Shown one piece after another: positions 6,365 through 12,817 of a DNA stretch of 21,646 bases. Where the stretch lies: the IMG/VR virus record IMGVR_UViG_3300025151_000350, positions 1 through 21,646 of that record; one strand, written 5' to 3'. Within the stretch, counting starts at the first letter, position 1. Each line of letters starts with the position of its first letter. Position numbers and translations under genes: made by a program. Below the pieces are notes generated by a model that did no database searches, was not told the origin of the DNA, and worked only from the letters and a program-made list of their open reading frames with translations. This DNA comes from a virus.

Positions 6365-6646
6365 ATGGAATTCAACCCAAACCTGCGCATTACCCGAAAG
6401 GCTGACCGCGTCGAGGCTGCCAAGTCTTTTGAAGACAACGAAGGGTTCCGAGAATACGTGATGGATATTTTGGAAAAGCGAGTCAGCGAAGCCCCGGCGT
6501 CGGAAGAGTTTAAGATCATGGAGTCTTTAAGCTATGCGTCAACCGACGAAGAATTTGTTTTCAAGTTATGCCAGATGGGCTACATCATCTACACCGACTT
6601 CCTCATGGATGCTTATGCAGGGTTCGAGAAAAAGCACCTGCACTAA
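6365..6646 (+). CDS. unknown acidic protein
   Basis: 93 residues, acidic and helical (for example KSFEDNEGFREYVMDILEKR). GAGGA lies about 7 bases before the ATG. Expressed from the GTATGCGATA box and followed by an overlapping zinc-finger gene (TAATG). No domain recognised. Confidence 0.7.
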   Translation: MEFNPNLRITRKADRVEAAKSFEDNEGFREYVMDILEKRVSEAPASEEFKIMESLSYASTDEEFVFKLCQMGYIIYTDFLMDAYAGFEKKHLH

Positions 6647-6876
6647 TGCGTCACTGCTACGTTTGCAACAAACCCGGCGTCCCCATCAAAAACGCTTTAT
6701 GTGAGAGGTGTTCTAATGACCTTTATGGAGTGGGCCCTGACCATGTCCCTGCTTTCCAACGTGATCCTGTTCGCTGTGCTTCGGCATCACAAATCTCAAT
6801 TGACCCTCTTGAAAGACAACGCCAAGCGGTTCGCGAAATATTGATGGACGACAAAACGTACAAACCCTTGATATGA
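6646..6876 (+). CDS. zinc-finger protein overlapping a membrane peptide gene
   Basis: 76 residues. The first 25 contain CYVC (C4/C7) and CERC (C19/C22), a plausible zinc site. The remainder is less typical. ATG overlaps the previous stop (TAATG) and its TGA overlaps the next ATG (ATGA), which supports the full length. A second ORF in another frame (6716-6844) lies wholly inside it. Confidence 0.55.
   Translation: MRHCYVCNKPGVPIKNALCERCSNDLYGVGPDHVPAFQRDPVRCASASQISIDPLERQRQAVREILMDDKTYKPLI
6716..6844 (+). CDS. 42-residue membrane peptide nested in the zinc-finger gene
   Basis: MTFMEWALTMSLLSNVILFA then a basic tail (LRHHKSQ, LLKDNAKRFAKY): one membrane span with positive inside charges. AGAGGTG sits 5 bases before the ATG, a better ribosome-binding site than most genes here. 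Nested phage membrane genes are known in lysis cassettes, but no lysis gene is recognised nearby. Confidence 0.5.
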   Translation: MTFMEWALTMSLLSNVILFAVLRHHKSQLTLLKDNAKRFAKY

Positions 6877-6947
6877 AGTTCAGCACCCACATTGCAGTCT
6901 CTATCGCCCTCTACGGGTTTGCCCTCATTTATTTCCTTTTGATATAA
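6873..6947 (+). CDS. 24-residue hydrophobic peptide
   Basis: MKFSTHIAVSIALYGFALIY then FLLI: almost all one membrane span. ATG overlaps the preceding TGA. Its last codons lie within the 22-bp palindrome. Very short, so moderate confidence only. Confidence 0.4.
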   Translation: MKFSTHIAVSIALYGFALIYFLLI

Positions 6948-6959
6948 GCTTATATCAAA
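6938..6959. repeat. 22-bp perfect palindrome
   Basis: TTTGATATAAG followed by its exact reverse complement CTTATATCAAA. It lies between the end of a gene and the promoter of the next transcription unit, so it is most likely an operator for a dimeric regulator. Confidence 0.75.
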
Positions 6960-6966
6960 TCAATCT

Positions 6967-7081
6967 TTGACTTTACTCCCTTAGTATGCGATGATATAGG
7001 AGTCGGGGGTTATGCCCTCGATTTCTGTTGCCACCCGGTGACAGGGTATGTTCCACGTGGAACACTAACTTTGGGAGAAAA
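6967..7081 (+). promoter_or_regulatory. promoter and leader of the 7084 unit
   Basis: TTGACT at 6967-6972, box GTATGCGATGATATAGG at 6984-7000, a parS-like palindrome (7049-7064) where the other leaders have a GC hairpin, then ACTTTGGGAGAAAA (7068-7081) as RBS. The last element is complementary over 14 contiguous bases to the candidate small RNA. Confidence 0.65.
7049..7064. other. parS-like palindrome 1
   Basis: TGTTCCACGTGGAACA, a perfect 16-bp palindrome. It matches the core of bacterial chromosomal parS (TGTTtCACGTGaAACA type) with a symmetrical change at two positions. An identical copy lies at 15513-15528. ParB binding is inference. Confidence 0.55.
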
Positions 7082-7083
7082 TT

Positions 7084-7290
7084 ATGGAATTTTATAAGGG
7101 CTTTGAGATAGCGAGCGAGTTAGAAAATGTCGGCGGCGACGACCTCACTCGCGTGTACCGTGCTTATCGTACCGTGTTGAATGATTACACGTTTGAACCT
7201 GAGTGGGAGTACGTCGATGGCACAGCGGCCCACACAAAAGACGTATGTATTTCGCAACTTGATGATGTGATAGAAGAGGGAAAGGTATGA
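7084..7290 (+). CDS. unknown small acidic protein
   Basis: 68 residues starting MEFYKGFEIASELENVGGDD, acidic with aromatic residues. First gene of a three-gene overlapping unit behind the parS-containing leader. RBS GGGAG in the shared element. No family recognised. Confidence 0.7.
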   Translation: MEFYKGFEIASELENVGGDDLTRVYRAYRTVLNDYTFEPEWEYVDGTAAHTKDVCISQLDDVIEEGKV

Positions 7291-7544
7291 AACCAGAAAC
7301 CACTAACGACGTACCGCTGACCAAAGCGGAAGCGCAATACGGCAAACCACAAGACCGCATCGTCAAGCTGCTCCAGCTAGGGTTCAGCCGGGATGAAGTC
7401 TTTCACGACATTACCGAAAAATGCTCCATGTCTACCACCCACAGCCGGTCACCCAAAAAGCGTAAGCAGGAACTCGCTAACCTCATCGCCCAAATAGACA
7501 GCATGAGCGTCTTCGCCACCGGAACCATCCCGGAGGGCGCGTGA
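7287..7544 (+). CDS. unknown protein, possible DNA-binding
   Basis: 85 residues. A segment with QDRIVKLLQLGFSRDEVFHD could form a helix-turn-helix-like unit, followed by a basic stretch (SPKKRKQEL). ATGA overlap with the previous gene and GTGA overlap with the next. Assignment as DNA binding is tentative. Confidence 0.65.
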   Translation: MKPETTNDVPLTKAEAQYGKPQDRIVKLLQLGFSRDEVFHDITEKCSMSTTHSRSPKKRKQELANLIAQIDSMSVFATGTIPEGA

Positions 7545-7636
7545 GTAACCGAATAGGTGAACTGCTCGTCGCCGCGGCTATCGCCGTAGCCGGGATAAGC
7601 GTCATCCTCGGCGTACTATTCCTCTTGATCCTTTGA
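7541..7636 (+). CDS. 31-residue membrane peptide
   Basis: GTG start overlapping the previous stop (GTGA), with GGAGG about 5 bases before. Sequence VSNRIGELLVAAAIAVAGIS then VILGVLFLLIL: one membrane span. Last gene of the unit before the non-coding region. Confidence 0.55.
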   Translation: MSNRIGELLVAAAIAVAGISVILGVLFLLIL

Positions 7637-7659
7637 TCGTGACCCGGGGTCCGTGAATA

Positions 7660-7674
7660 GGTCATTTCTGGCCA
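7660..7674 (+). repeat. GGTCATTTsTGGCCA repeat, copy 1
   Basis: GGTCATTTCTGGCCA; matches 14 of 15 bases of the copy at 15565-15579. Confidence 0.55.
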
Positions 7675-7687
7675 CGGTTCACGGGCC
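7673..7687 (+). repeat. dispersed 15-mer copy
   Basis: CACGGTTCACGGGCC in non-coding DNA, followed by a further CCACGGG. Confidence 0.6.
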
Positions 7688-7707
7688 ACGGGTCTTAATT
7701 TCGCTAT

Positions 7708-7742
7708 CTATATAGTGTTTTCCCAGAGAAATAAAAAAATAA
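7708..7742 (+). repeat. left arm of long imperfect inverted repeat
   Basis: CTATATA, then TTTCCCAGAGAAATAAAAA and A-rich DNA. The right arm (7911-7941) read on the minus strand gives CTATATA then TTTCCCAGAAAAATAAAAA. Confidence 0.7.
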
Positions 7743-7759
7743 AAAATAAATTAAAAATA

Positions 7760-7785
7760 GGCGTAACCGGCGTAACCGCGTAACC
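7760..7785 (+). repeat. three tandem GGCGTAACC iterons
   Basis: GGCGTAACC at 7760-7768 and 7769-7777, then GCGTAACC at 7778-7785. Confidence 0.75.
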
Positions 7786-7818
7786 ATGGCCTGAAAGCCG
7801 CACAAACACTGGGTTTTG

Positions 7819-7837
7819 TTGGTTACAGTTGGTTACA
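7819..7837 (-). repeat. two opposed TTGGTTACA iterons
   Basis: TTGGTTACA at 7819-7827 and 7829-7837, 10 bases apart. GGTTAC is the reverse complement of the GTAACC core of the first group. Confidence 0.7.
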
Positions 7838-7910
7838 CGGGTATACACCACTATGTGCAGAGTTTGTTAATCAGGCTATTGCTATTGAGGTTTTTCAGTT
7901 TTGAAAAAAA

Positions 7911-7941
7911 TTATTTTTATTTTTCTGGGAAATATATATAG
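7911..7941 (-). repeat. right arm of long imperfect inverted repeat
   Basis: Partner of 7708-7742; 19 of 20 bases match in the TTTCCCAGA(G/A)AAATAAAAA segment. Confidence 0.7.
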
Positions 7942-7996
7942 GGAGGGCAAAATTAAGGTATGGTTATGCTGACTTACTCACATATGGGGGCCTTCC

Positions 7997-8614
7997 ATGC
8001 CTAAACAGAAAAGCCGCTATGCCAAGGTGCTGGACACCAAGGCGGCGTCCCTTCCCGAAGCCAAGCGCCAGAAGCGCAACCGACCCCCGCTAGCCGAAAA
8101 GCGCCTGACCCGAAAGCAGGAGCTTTTTGTCCGGGAACTCGTGTCAAAAGATGGACAGATCACCATGCGGGAAGCGGCAATCAACGCAGGCTATCCCGAA
8201 CGGTCTGCCCATGTCAGGGCCTCTGAATTAACCAACCCCAAGATCAGCCCGCACGTTTGCCGTGCGATCCGAGAATACCGACAGGAGCTTGATCAAAAGT
8301 ACGGCGTGGAATACCAGCGGCACCTGCGAGATCTTCAAGTTATCCGGGATGCTGCGTTGGATAGCGGCGCGTTTTCTGCCGCAGTGCAGGCGGAGTATCG
8401 CCGGGGTCAGGCGCAGGGAGACATCTACGTCAACAAGACCGAGATCCGTCACGGTACGATTGAGCAAATGAGCAAGGAAGAAGTTTTGAAAGCTTTGGAC
8501 GAACTCAAGCAGGTCTATGCCCCCTTGACACATGATGCGGGAGTAGAGGATGCTGGTAATAGAACAAAAGCCAGAGAACGTTTGGGAGAGCAAGCAATAG
8601 ATGTTTCTGATTGA
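7997..8614 (+). CDS. terS: terminase small subunit
   Basis: 205 residues. After a basic N-terminus, LTRKQELFVRELVSKDGQ then MREAAINAGYPERSAHVRAS (about residues 37-76) is the helix-turn-helix region typical of Terminase_2-type small subunits, which recognise the packaging site and present DNA to the large subunit. The helical middle fits the oligomerisation core. GGGGG lies 7 bases before the ATG. Unusually, terL is about 7 kb away, beyond the cassette array. Confidence 0.82.
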   Translation: MPKQKSRYAKVLDTKAASLPEAKRQKRNRPPLAEKRLTRKQELFVRELVSKDGQITMREAAINAGYPERSAHVRASELTNPKISPHVCRAIREYRQELDQKYGVEYQRHLRDLQVIRDAALDSGAFSAAVQAEYRRGQAQGDIYVNKTEIRHGTIEQMSKEEVLKALDELKQVYAPLTHDAGVEDAGNRTKARERLGEQAIDVSD

Positions 8615-8762
8615 ATTTTTTGGGCAGTGGTGGTACGGCAAAGACGAGTGGGACCGAAGGAAGTCTGGTCGTAGCGGCATACACGAAAAATGGGTTGAGC
8701 CGCATTTCTCTCACCCCTTAGAGCGACAAGCTTGGGAGCTTCGTAAAAAAAGATTCAAATAA
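8601..8762 (+). CDS. 53-residue basic protein
   Basis: MFLIEFFGQWWYGKDEWDRR start, aromatic and charged, overlapping the terS end by 14 bases. GGGAGAG 10 bases upstream, inside the terS coding sequence, can serve as RBS. Unknown function; possibly peripheral membrane or packaging related, which is a guess. Confidence 0.55.
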   Translation: MFLIEFFGQWWYGKDEWDRRKSGRSGIHEKWVEPHFSHPLERQAWELRKKRFK

Positions 8763-8764
8763 AC

Positions 8765-9184
8765 ATGGCGGATATTTTGGACACGCCGGTTAAGGCGAAG
8801 CGCCCACGCGAAGCCAGTTTTTGGCAGGCCATGAAACAGGCCATGAAAACACATCATCCTGAGTGGAGTGCCACGCGACTAGAGTCTCGTGCGACTCAAG
8901 GTGTGCCTGACGTTTTGATTTTGGACAGCGACGGCAATTGGCATCTAGTGGAGTTAAAGACTACGCAAAATAATTCTGTCCGCATTTCACCCCATCAAGT
9001 TGCGTTTGCTACCAAACACGCCCACGGCAGTTGCTGGATCGCAGTTAAGCACCCTGCGGGGGTGTCCCTGTACCGTGGTGATTGCGTGATGGATTTGCGC
9101 TTAGATGGATTGGACTCTGAACCTACGGCCTTCTTTCCCACGCCTGTGGATTGGGCCGCCTTCTTTAAAACACTTGCCGTATAA
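8765..9184 (+). CDS. PD-(D/E)XK (VRR-NUC-like) nuclease
   Basis: 139 residues. Core motif RLESRATQGVPDVLIL then HLVELKTT: E40, D49 and E63-x-K65 match the PD-(D/E)XK active site, as in VRR-NUC and Holliday-junction-resolvase-like phage enzymes. It probably cuts branched or replication-intermediate DNA, consistent with its place beside terS. No good RBS is visible; it begins 2 bases after the previous stop. Confidence 0.82.
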   Translation: MADILDTPVKAKRPREASFWQAMKQAMKTHHPEWSATRLESRATQGVPDVLILDSDGNWHLVELKTTQNNSVRISPHQVAFATKHAHGSCWIAVKHPAGVSLYRGDCVMDLRLDGLDSEPTAFFPTPVDWAAFFKTLAV

Positions 9185-9240
9185 GCGATATATCGCATAT
9201 ACTTTTCCCTGCGGTATTCATTCATTGTTATGGGAGAAAA
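9185..9240 (+). promoter_or_regulatory. degenerate cassette leader (unit A)
   Basis: A 12-bp palindrome GCGATATATCGC (9185-9196) overlaps an inverted TATCGCATA and a TATACT -10 (9198-9203). The left hairpin arm TGCGG is present but its partner is lost. TGGGAGAAAA (9231-9240) is the RBS and matches the small RNA over 10 bases. Confidence 0.55.
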
Positions 9241-9242
9241 AC

Positions 9243-9452
9243 ATGAAACTGACACCTAGAGAAAGCGCCATTCAAATTGTGATTAATTTGATTGAAAATG
9301 AAATTCATGACCAAGAAAAAGAGGCCACGCGTGTAAGAGCATTTGGTATTCCGCCGGAAACGACCGATGCCGTTATAAGGCACCTCAAAAAGTACGCGCA
9401 CCAAATGCGCAGAAAAATTGGTGCTGACCCAATATATGAGGAGGTGATATGA
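9243..9452 (+). CDS. unknown basic helical protein
   Basis: 69 residues (MKLTPRESAIQIVINLIENE start), two or three charged helices. First gene of unit A. GGGAG lies about 7 bases before ATG. No family recognised. Confidence 0.7.
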   Translation: MKLTPRESAIQIVINLIENEIHDQEKEATRVRAFGIPPETTDAVIRHLKKYAHQMRRKIGADPIYEEVI

Positions 9453-9655
9453 CTAGGGGTGAAGCTGCTGAACAGCGGTATGCAGGACAAAATTATGATC
9501 ACGCGTTGCCGCAGGGCTGGGTGGACGCCTGCTGTGAAAAGGGCATGGACCCGAGGGGCCATTTCGTTTGGCTGTTTGATGACTACGTCGGACGCCCCGC
9601 ACCGATTACGGAAGAGGGCGACAGGATCGCCAGCCTGCTGGCCCGCAACCCATGA
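9449..9655 (+). CDS. unknown small protein
   Basis: 68 residues, rich in aromatic and acidic residues (MTRGEAAEQRYAGQNYDHAL start). ATGA overlap and a near-perfect GGAGGTGAT Shine-Dalgarno directly before the ATG, so expression should be strong. Function unknown. Confidence 0.68.
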   Translation: MTRGEAAEQRYAGQNYDHALPQGWVDACCEKGMDPRGHFVWLFDDYVGRPAPITEEGDRIASLLARNP

Positions 9656-9819
9656 TCACTCACGCTTTTGATTTTGGTTTTGAGATTGAGTGCGGCCTGT
9701 CCGATCCTGCGGACATTCCTGCCGAAGTTTTGCGGGCCGCCATTCAGCAGTTGATAGATTCTTTGCCTGACGAAGAATTATTAAACGCCTGCGCCATTGT
9801 AGATAGCGTTGCGCACTGA
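9652..9819 (+). CDS. 55-residue acidic protein
   Basis: MITHAFDFGFEIECGLSDPA start, strongly acidic with an amphipathic helix. ATGA overlap with the previous gene; ends at the unit terminator. Unknown function. Confidence 0.6.
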   Translation: MITHAFDFGFEIECGLSDPADIPAEVLRAAIQQLIDSLPDEELLNACAIVDSVAH

Positions 9820-9838
9820 CCCCGCTCCGGCGGGGTTT
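9819..9838 (+). terminator. weak intrinsic terminator, unit A
   Basis: ACCCCGC/GCGGGGT 7-bp stem (9819-9825 with 9830-9836), TCCG loop and only TTT after it. Confidence 0.6.
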
Positions 9839-9844
9839 CCCTTC

Positions 9845-9898
9845 TATCGCATATGCGATACTCTCCCCCTGCGGAATCCACCGCATCACTTTGGGAGA
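9845..9898 (+). promoter_or_regulatory. cassette leader, unit B
   Basis: TATCGCATATGCGATA (9845-9860), a perfect 16-bp palindrome holding the TATGCGATA box; hairpin TGCGG/CCGCA (9870-9885); RBS TCACTTTGGGAGA (9886-9898) complementary to the small RNA over 13 bases. Confidence 0.7.
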
Positions 9899-9904
9899 CA
9901 AATC

Positions 9905-10156
9905 ATGCAAACGGAAAAATTAAAACGCGTCGTCCTCATGCTTGAGGCCTATCACGGGGATTTAACGTATTGGAAATCCTGTGGCCTTGAAAATTGGGTG
10001 GCCTGTACGTCCGGCACACCCACCCCGCATTACAAAGATTTGAGCAAGCTAAACGAAGCGGAATGGCAACAGGCCGAATCCTTTATAACAGAGTATGTCG
10101 CGGATGTTGAATTAGCGATTGCCGACTTACAAAATTTAGTGGAGACGCAGTCATGA
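9905..10156 (+). CDS. unknown protein
   Basis: 83 residues (MQTEKLKRVVLMLEAYHGDL start), helical with a polar middle and an acidic C-terminal helix. First gene of unit B; RBS GGGAG in the shared element. No family recognised. Confidence 0.7.
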   Translation: MQTEKLKRVVLMLEAYHGDLTYWKSCGLENWVACTSGTPTPHYKDLSKLNEAEWQQAESFITEYVADVELAIADLQNLVETQS

Positions 10157-10650
10157 CTCGGACCGAACAATACGGGCAGGACCCTGCCACCGTGACCAAC
10201 CCCGATTACTGGGATTGCGAATGCAAGACTAATTACATCCGGCCCAAACAAAGCTTGGGTGCGGACCAATCAAAATTTGAGTGCCCCCTCTGCGGGGCGA
10301 GTGAAGACGAACAGCCGGACAGCCGAGCCGACGAAGTCGCGGCGGCACTGGCGGACGTTGAGTTGTGGCCTGCGATTGAAATGCGAGATCACTATCAGGT
10401 TCACGGTTGGGTTTCGATGGATACGAAGATCGACATCTTGGCGTCATCGGAAGAGGAAGCGATAAAGATTGCCGAGCGTGTTTTTAATCAGCGCGTTATC
10501 GATATGTATAACGCCAGCATTGGAGCCGACGAACGGGTGCATGACGATTGGTATGAACCCGGATGCGACCAAATGGAAATCGTGGACGTTCGCGAGTATG
10601 ACGGCGAGGGCTGTTGGACGCTGGAATCCAGCGAGGGGATGGCGGAATAA
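10153..10650 (+). CDS. zinc-ribbon protein with C-terminal acidic domain
   Basis: 165 residues. C22/C24 (DCEC) and C44/C47 (CPLC) suggest a zinc ribbon; the rest is acidic, with HYQVHGWVSMDTKIDI then EEEAIKIAERVFNQRV looking like a small alpha/beta domain. ATGA overlap upstream, TAATG overlap downstream. Function unknown. Confidence 0.7.
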   Translation: MTRTEQYGQDPATVTNPDYWDCECKTNYIRPKQSLGADQSKFECPLCGASEDEQPDSRADEVAAALADVELWPAIEMRDHYQVHGWVSMDTKIDILASSEEEAIKIAERVFNQRVIDMYNASIGADERVHDDWYEPGCDQMEIVDVREYDGEGCWTLESSEGMAE

Positions 10651-10814
10651 TGAATGACGCACTGAGTGAACACGAGTGGGAGCAAGTCTTTGACCAGATT
10701 AAAGAGGACCTTCAATACGGCGACTTTACCGCTCTATTTGAAATGCTGGATCAATTGCCTCCGCGAATTCTGATGGGTTATGTGAAAAAATCTGGCGAGG
10801 GACTGCCCCATTGA
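10650..10814 (+). CDS. 54-residue acidic protein
   Basis: MNDALSEHEWEQVFDQIKED start, helical and acidic. TAATG overlap; GGCGGA just upstream. No terminator follows before the next leader, so read-through to unit C is possible. Confidence 0.62.
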   Translation: MNDALSEHEWEQVFDQIKEDLQYGDFTALFEMLDQLPPRILMGYVKKSGEGLPH

Positions 10815-10848
10815 AATTTTAAAAAGAGGACTTGCCGCCCCACCGTTG

Positions 10849-10894
10849 GTATGCGATAGTTCGGGTGCGGCAATCCGCCGCTTACTTTGGGAGA
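10849..10894 (+). promoter_or_regulatory. cassette leader, unit C
   Basis: GTATGCGATAGT (10849-10860), hairpin GCGGC/GCCGC with AATCC loop (10867-10881), then ACTTTGGGAGA (10884-10894). Confidence 0.7.
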
Positions 10895-10900
10895 TACACC

Positions 10901-12034
10901 ATGCAACATACGATTGAAAATTCAGACAACACCCTGACCCGCTTGCTTCAACAGGTGCAGGATCAAGCCGCCAGATCGCAGGATTTTCTGGCCCCCACTA
11001 ATCAACTTCAACTGATGACCGGTGATCGGGGCGATGGCAGTAAGGTCAGCCAGATCATCATGGAGCAGTCTGGCGGGGCACCGACTCAGATTCTCGCCGC
11101 TAATGAGGTGGCGTTTGATCAGATCAGCCAGCGGGCGGGTATCGACGTTCGGACTGCCCGCCGGTTACAGCAAGATTACTCCACCGAATTTGATGGATTG
11201 ATCAATGCTATCTGGCAGAAAGAACCGGCGGTGCGGATGATCCGCTCGTTTCAGCATTCTGACCGAGCAGGAACTGCCCGCGCATTTGTTAGCGACAAAT
11301 TCAAAACGTTCGATAACGTTCACCTGTTGCAGTCCGCACTGCCCGAACTGCTGGAAAGCGATGCCCAGTGGAAAGTGGTGAACGGTCAGGTGACTGACAA
11401 GCGGCTGTACCTCCGACTCAAGTCTGAAGTGATCACGGGTGAGGGCGCGGCGGTTGGCGACATCATGGCGCTGGGCATTGGTATGTCTAACAGCGAAGTC
11501 GGTTGCGGTAGCGTGAACGTGTTCCAAATGTTCTGGACGCTGGCCTGTTTGAACGGGATGCAGACCGAGAAGCGGACCCGCAAGTCTCACATTACTGGGG
11601 CGCGGGGCGATGCCGATACTTGGGGCCTGCTGACTGATGAAGCAAAGGATGCGGATAACCATGCGCTGGCGCTTCAAATGCGGGATGTCACGAGAGCGTA
11701 TGCTAGTCGCGAGGCGTTCGATGAAGTGCTGGAAAAAATGAAAGCGGCTCACGACGATAAAGTCGAGGGCTCGCCGCAGTCTGCTGTGGAGGCCATGGGC
11801 AAGGTGCTGGCGCTTACCAAAAAGGACACCGCCAGTTTGATGGACGGCCTGCTCGCCACTATCGGGCAGGCAGGCTACGCCGGTCAGCCGGTAACCCGCG
11901 CCACTATGGTGAACGCGGTGACGGCGGTAGCGCATCAGGCGGACCCCGATACGGTTGACGATTGGCAGAAACTGGGCGGGCGCGTTCTGGACCTGCCCCG
12001 CTCCGATTGGCAACGAGTAGCAATGGCGGCATAA
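10901..12034 (+). CDS. DUF932 family protein
   Basis: 377 residues. The segment RAFVSDKFKTFDNVHLL then RLYLRLKSEVITG, GDIMALGIGMSNSEVG and NVFQMFWTLACLNGM is the DUF932 signature found in many phages and plasmids; some relatives are called LGT_TIGR03299 plasmid proteins. The function is not established. The ATG at 10901 follows the leader RBS; an in-frame upstream ATG at 10832 lies before the promoter box and is rejected. It is the largest gene of the cassette array and has its own leader and terminator. Confidence 0.85.
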   Translation: MQHTIENSDNTLTRLLQQVQDQAARSQDFLAPTNQLQLMTGDRGDGSKVSQIIMEQSGGAPTQILAANEVAFDQISQRAGIDVRTARRLQQDYSTEFDGLINAIWQKEPAVRMIRSFQHSDRAGTARAFVSDKFKTFDNVHLLQSALPELLESDAQWKVVNGQVTDKRLYLRLKSEVITGEGAAVGDIMALGIGMSNSEVGCGSVNVFQMFWTLACLNGMQTEKRTRKSHITGARGDADTWGLLTDEAKDADNHALALQMRDVTRAYASREAFDEVLEKMKAAHDDKVEGSPQSAVEAMGKVLALTKKDTASLMDGLLATIGQAGYAGQPVTRATMVNAVTAVAHQADPDTVDDWQKLGGRVLDLPRSDWQRVAMAA

Positions 12035-12050
12035 CTCGGTCCCCAAAGTG

Positions 12051-12083
12051 CCCCCCGTATGGTTTGCCCTGCGGGGGGTTTTC
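12051..12083 (+). terminator. intrinsic terminator, unit C
   Basis: CCCCCCG/CGGGGGG (12051-12057 with 12072-12078) with a 14-base loop and T-rich tail. CCCCAAAGTG at 12041-12050 just before it is complementary to the CACTTTGGG of several leaders. Confidence 0.8.
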
Positions 12084-12093
12084 TTTTTCTGGG

Positions 12094-12146
12094 GTATGCG
12101 ATAAATTCCCCCAGTGCGGCAATCCTGCCGCGTACTTTGGGAGAAA
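12094..12146 (+). promoter_or_regulatory. cassette leader, unit D
   Basis: GTATGCGATAAAT (12094-12106), hairpin GCGGCA/TGCCGC with ATCC loop (12116-12131), then ACTTTGGGAGAAA (12134-12146), 13 bases complementary to the small RNA. Confidence 0.72.
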
Positions 12147-12151
12147 TTTCT

Positions 12152-12355
12152 ATGCAAATTACAGCAGAAAAGCGCCTCGCCTCTGGGGCATTACATTCCG
12201 ATTATTTCAGCAGTCTGGACGCGCTCCGAGAGTCGGGCGTCATGAATATGTTTGGCGCTCCGAGTTGGCTTCAGGACAATTTTGATCTGAACCGCAATGA
12301 AGCGCGGGCGGTGTTTGTATCTTGGACCGAATCGTTTCAAGGGGGTGACGAGTAA
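12152..12355 (+). CDS. unknown small protein
   Basis: 67 residues (MQITAEKRLASGALHSDYFS start). First gene of unit D; RBS GGGAG in the leader. Its TAA overlaps the next ATG. No family recognised. Confidence 0.65.
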   Translation: MQITAEKRLASGALHSDYFSSLDALRESGVMNMFGAPSWLQDNFDLNRNEARAVFVSWTESFQGGDE

Positions 12356-12711
12356 TGGCGACACTTAATTTAGACCTTCGCGATTATGATATTGAGCCGG
12401 ATGAAATTTCGGTGAGCGCTTGGGAAGCGGGCGCGTTGTTGGAAGCTAACAGCATCGATCCCGCAGAACTCCACGGCGAGTGGACTGCGCTAGATCTTTA
12501 CATCCGCGAAGAATGCACCCCCGATTTAAACGCGGACAAAATTGCGGAGTTAATTGCGGGCGGCGGCTGGGAGCCAGACGATTTAGACCGGTTTATTATA
12601 AATTGCGTCCGGTGTTTAAAACTGCAAATTATTGGTGAGAAACAAAGGGCGGCGAGAGCGGTGCGGGACCTTGAATATGGTTCCCCATTGGAAACCGCCG
12701 AAGCGGGATAG
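12355..12711 (+). CDS. acidic helical protein
   Basis: 118 residues, very acidic (MATLNLDLRDYDIEPDEISV start), three or four helices. TAATG overlap and AGGGGGTGA upstream. Ends shortly before a strong terminator. Acidic small phage proteins often mimic DNA or inhibit host enzymes, but nothing specific supports that here. Confidence 0.68.
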   Translation: MATLNLDLRDYDIEPDEISVSAWEAGALLEANSIDPAELHGEWTALDLYIREECTPDLNADKIAELIAGGGWEPDDLDRFIINCVRCLKLQIIGEKQRAARAVRDLEYGSPLETAEAG

Positions 12712-12728
12712 CCCGCACCCGATCCGAT

Positions 12729-12756
12729 AGCCCGCCACACTGGCGGGCTTTTTTTT
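12729..12756 (+). terminator. intrinsic terminator, unit D
   Basis: 9-bp stem AGCCCGCCA/TGGCGGGCT with CAC loop and T8. Confidence 0.92.
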
Positions 12757-12765
12757 GCCCGTATG

Positions 12766-12812
12766 GTATGCGATAGTGATCGGGCCGCGATTGGCGGCGA
12801 CACTTTGGGAGA
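12766..12812 (+). promoter_or_regulatory. cassette leader, unit E
   Basis: GTATGCGATAGT (12766-12777), hairpin GCCGC/GCGGC with GATTG loop (12784-12798; arms swapped relative to unit C), then CACTTTGGGAGA (12801-12812). Confidence 0.72.
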
Positions 12813-12817
12813 TTGTT

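Larger units (their letters stand above)
7637..7996. other. AT-rich non-coding control region, possible replication origin
   Basis: 360 bp with no credible gene. Contains a 15-mer copy (7673-7687), the GGTCATTTCTGGCCA repeat (7660-7674), A-rich tracts, a flanking imperfect inverted repeat (7708-7742 against 7911-7941) and five GTAACC-type iterons in two opposed groups. Iterons beside AT-rich DNA are typical of origins and of partition or copy-control regions. TerS begins right after it. No strong promoter box is obvious before terS. Confidence 0.55.

Noticed and set aside
11165-12157. 330-codon minus-strand open frame
   Set aside because: It is the shadow of the DUF932 gene, rich in His/Arg/Cys, with no RBS or family motif.
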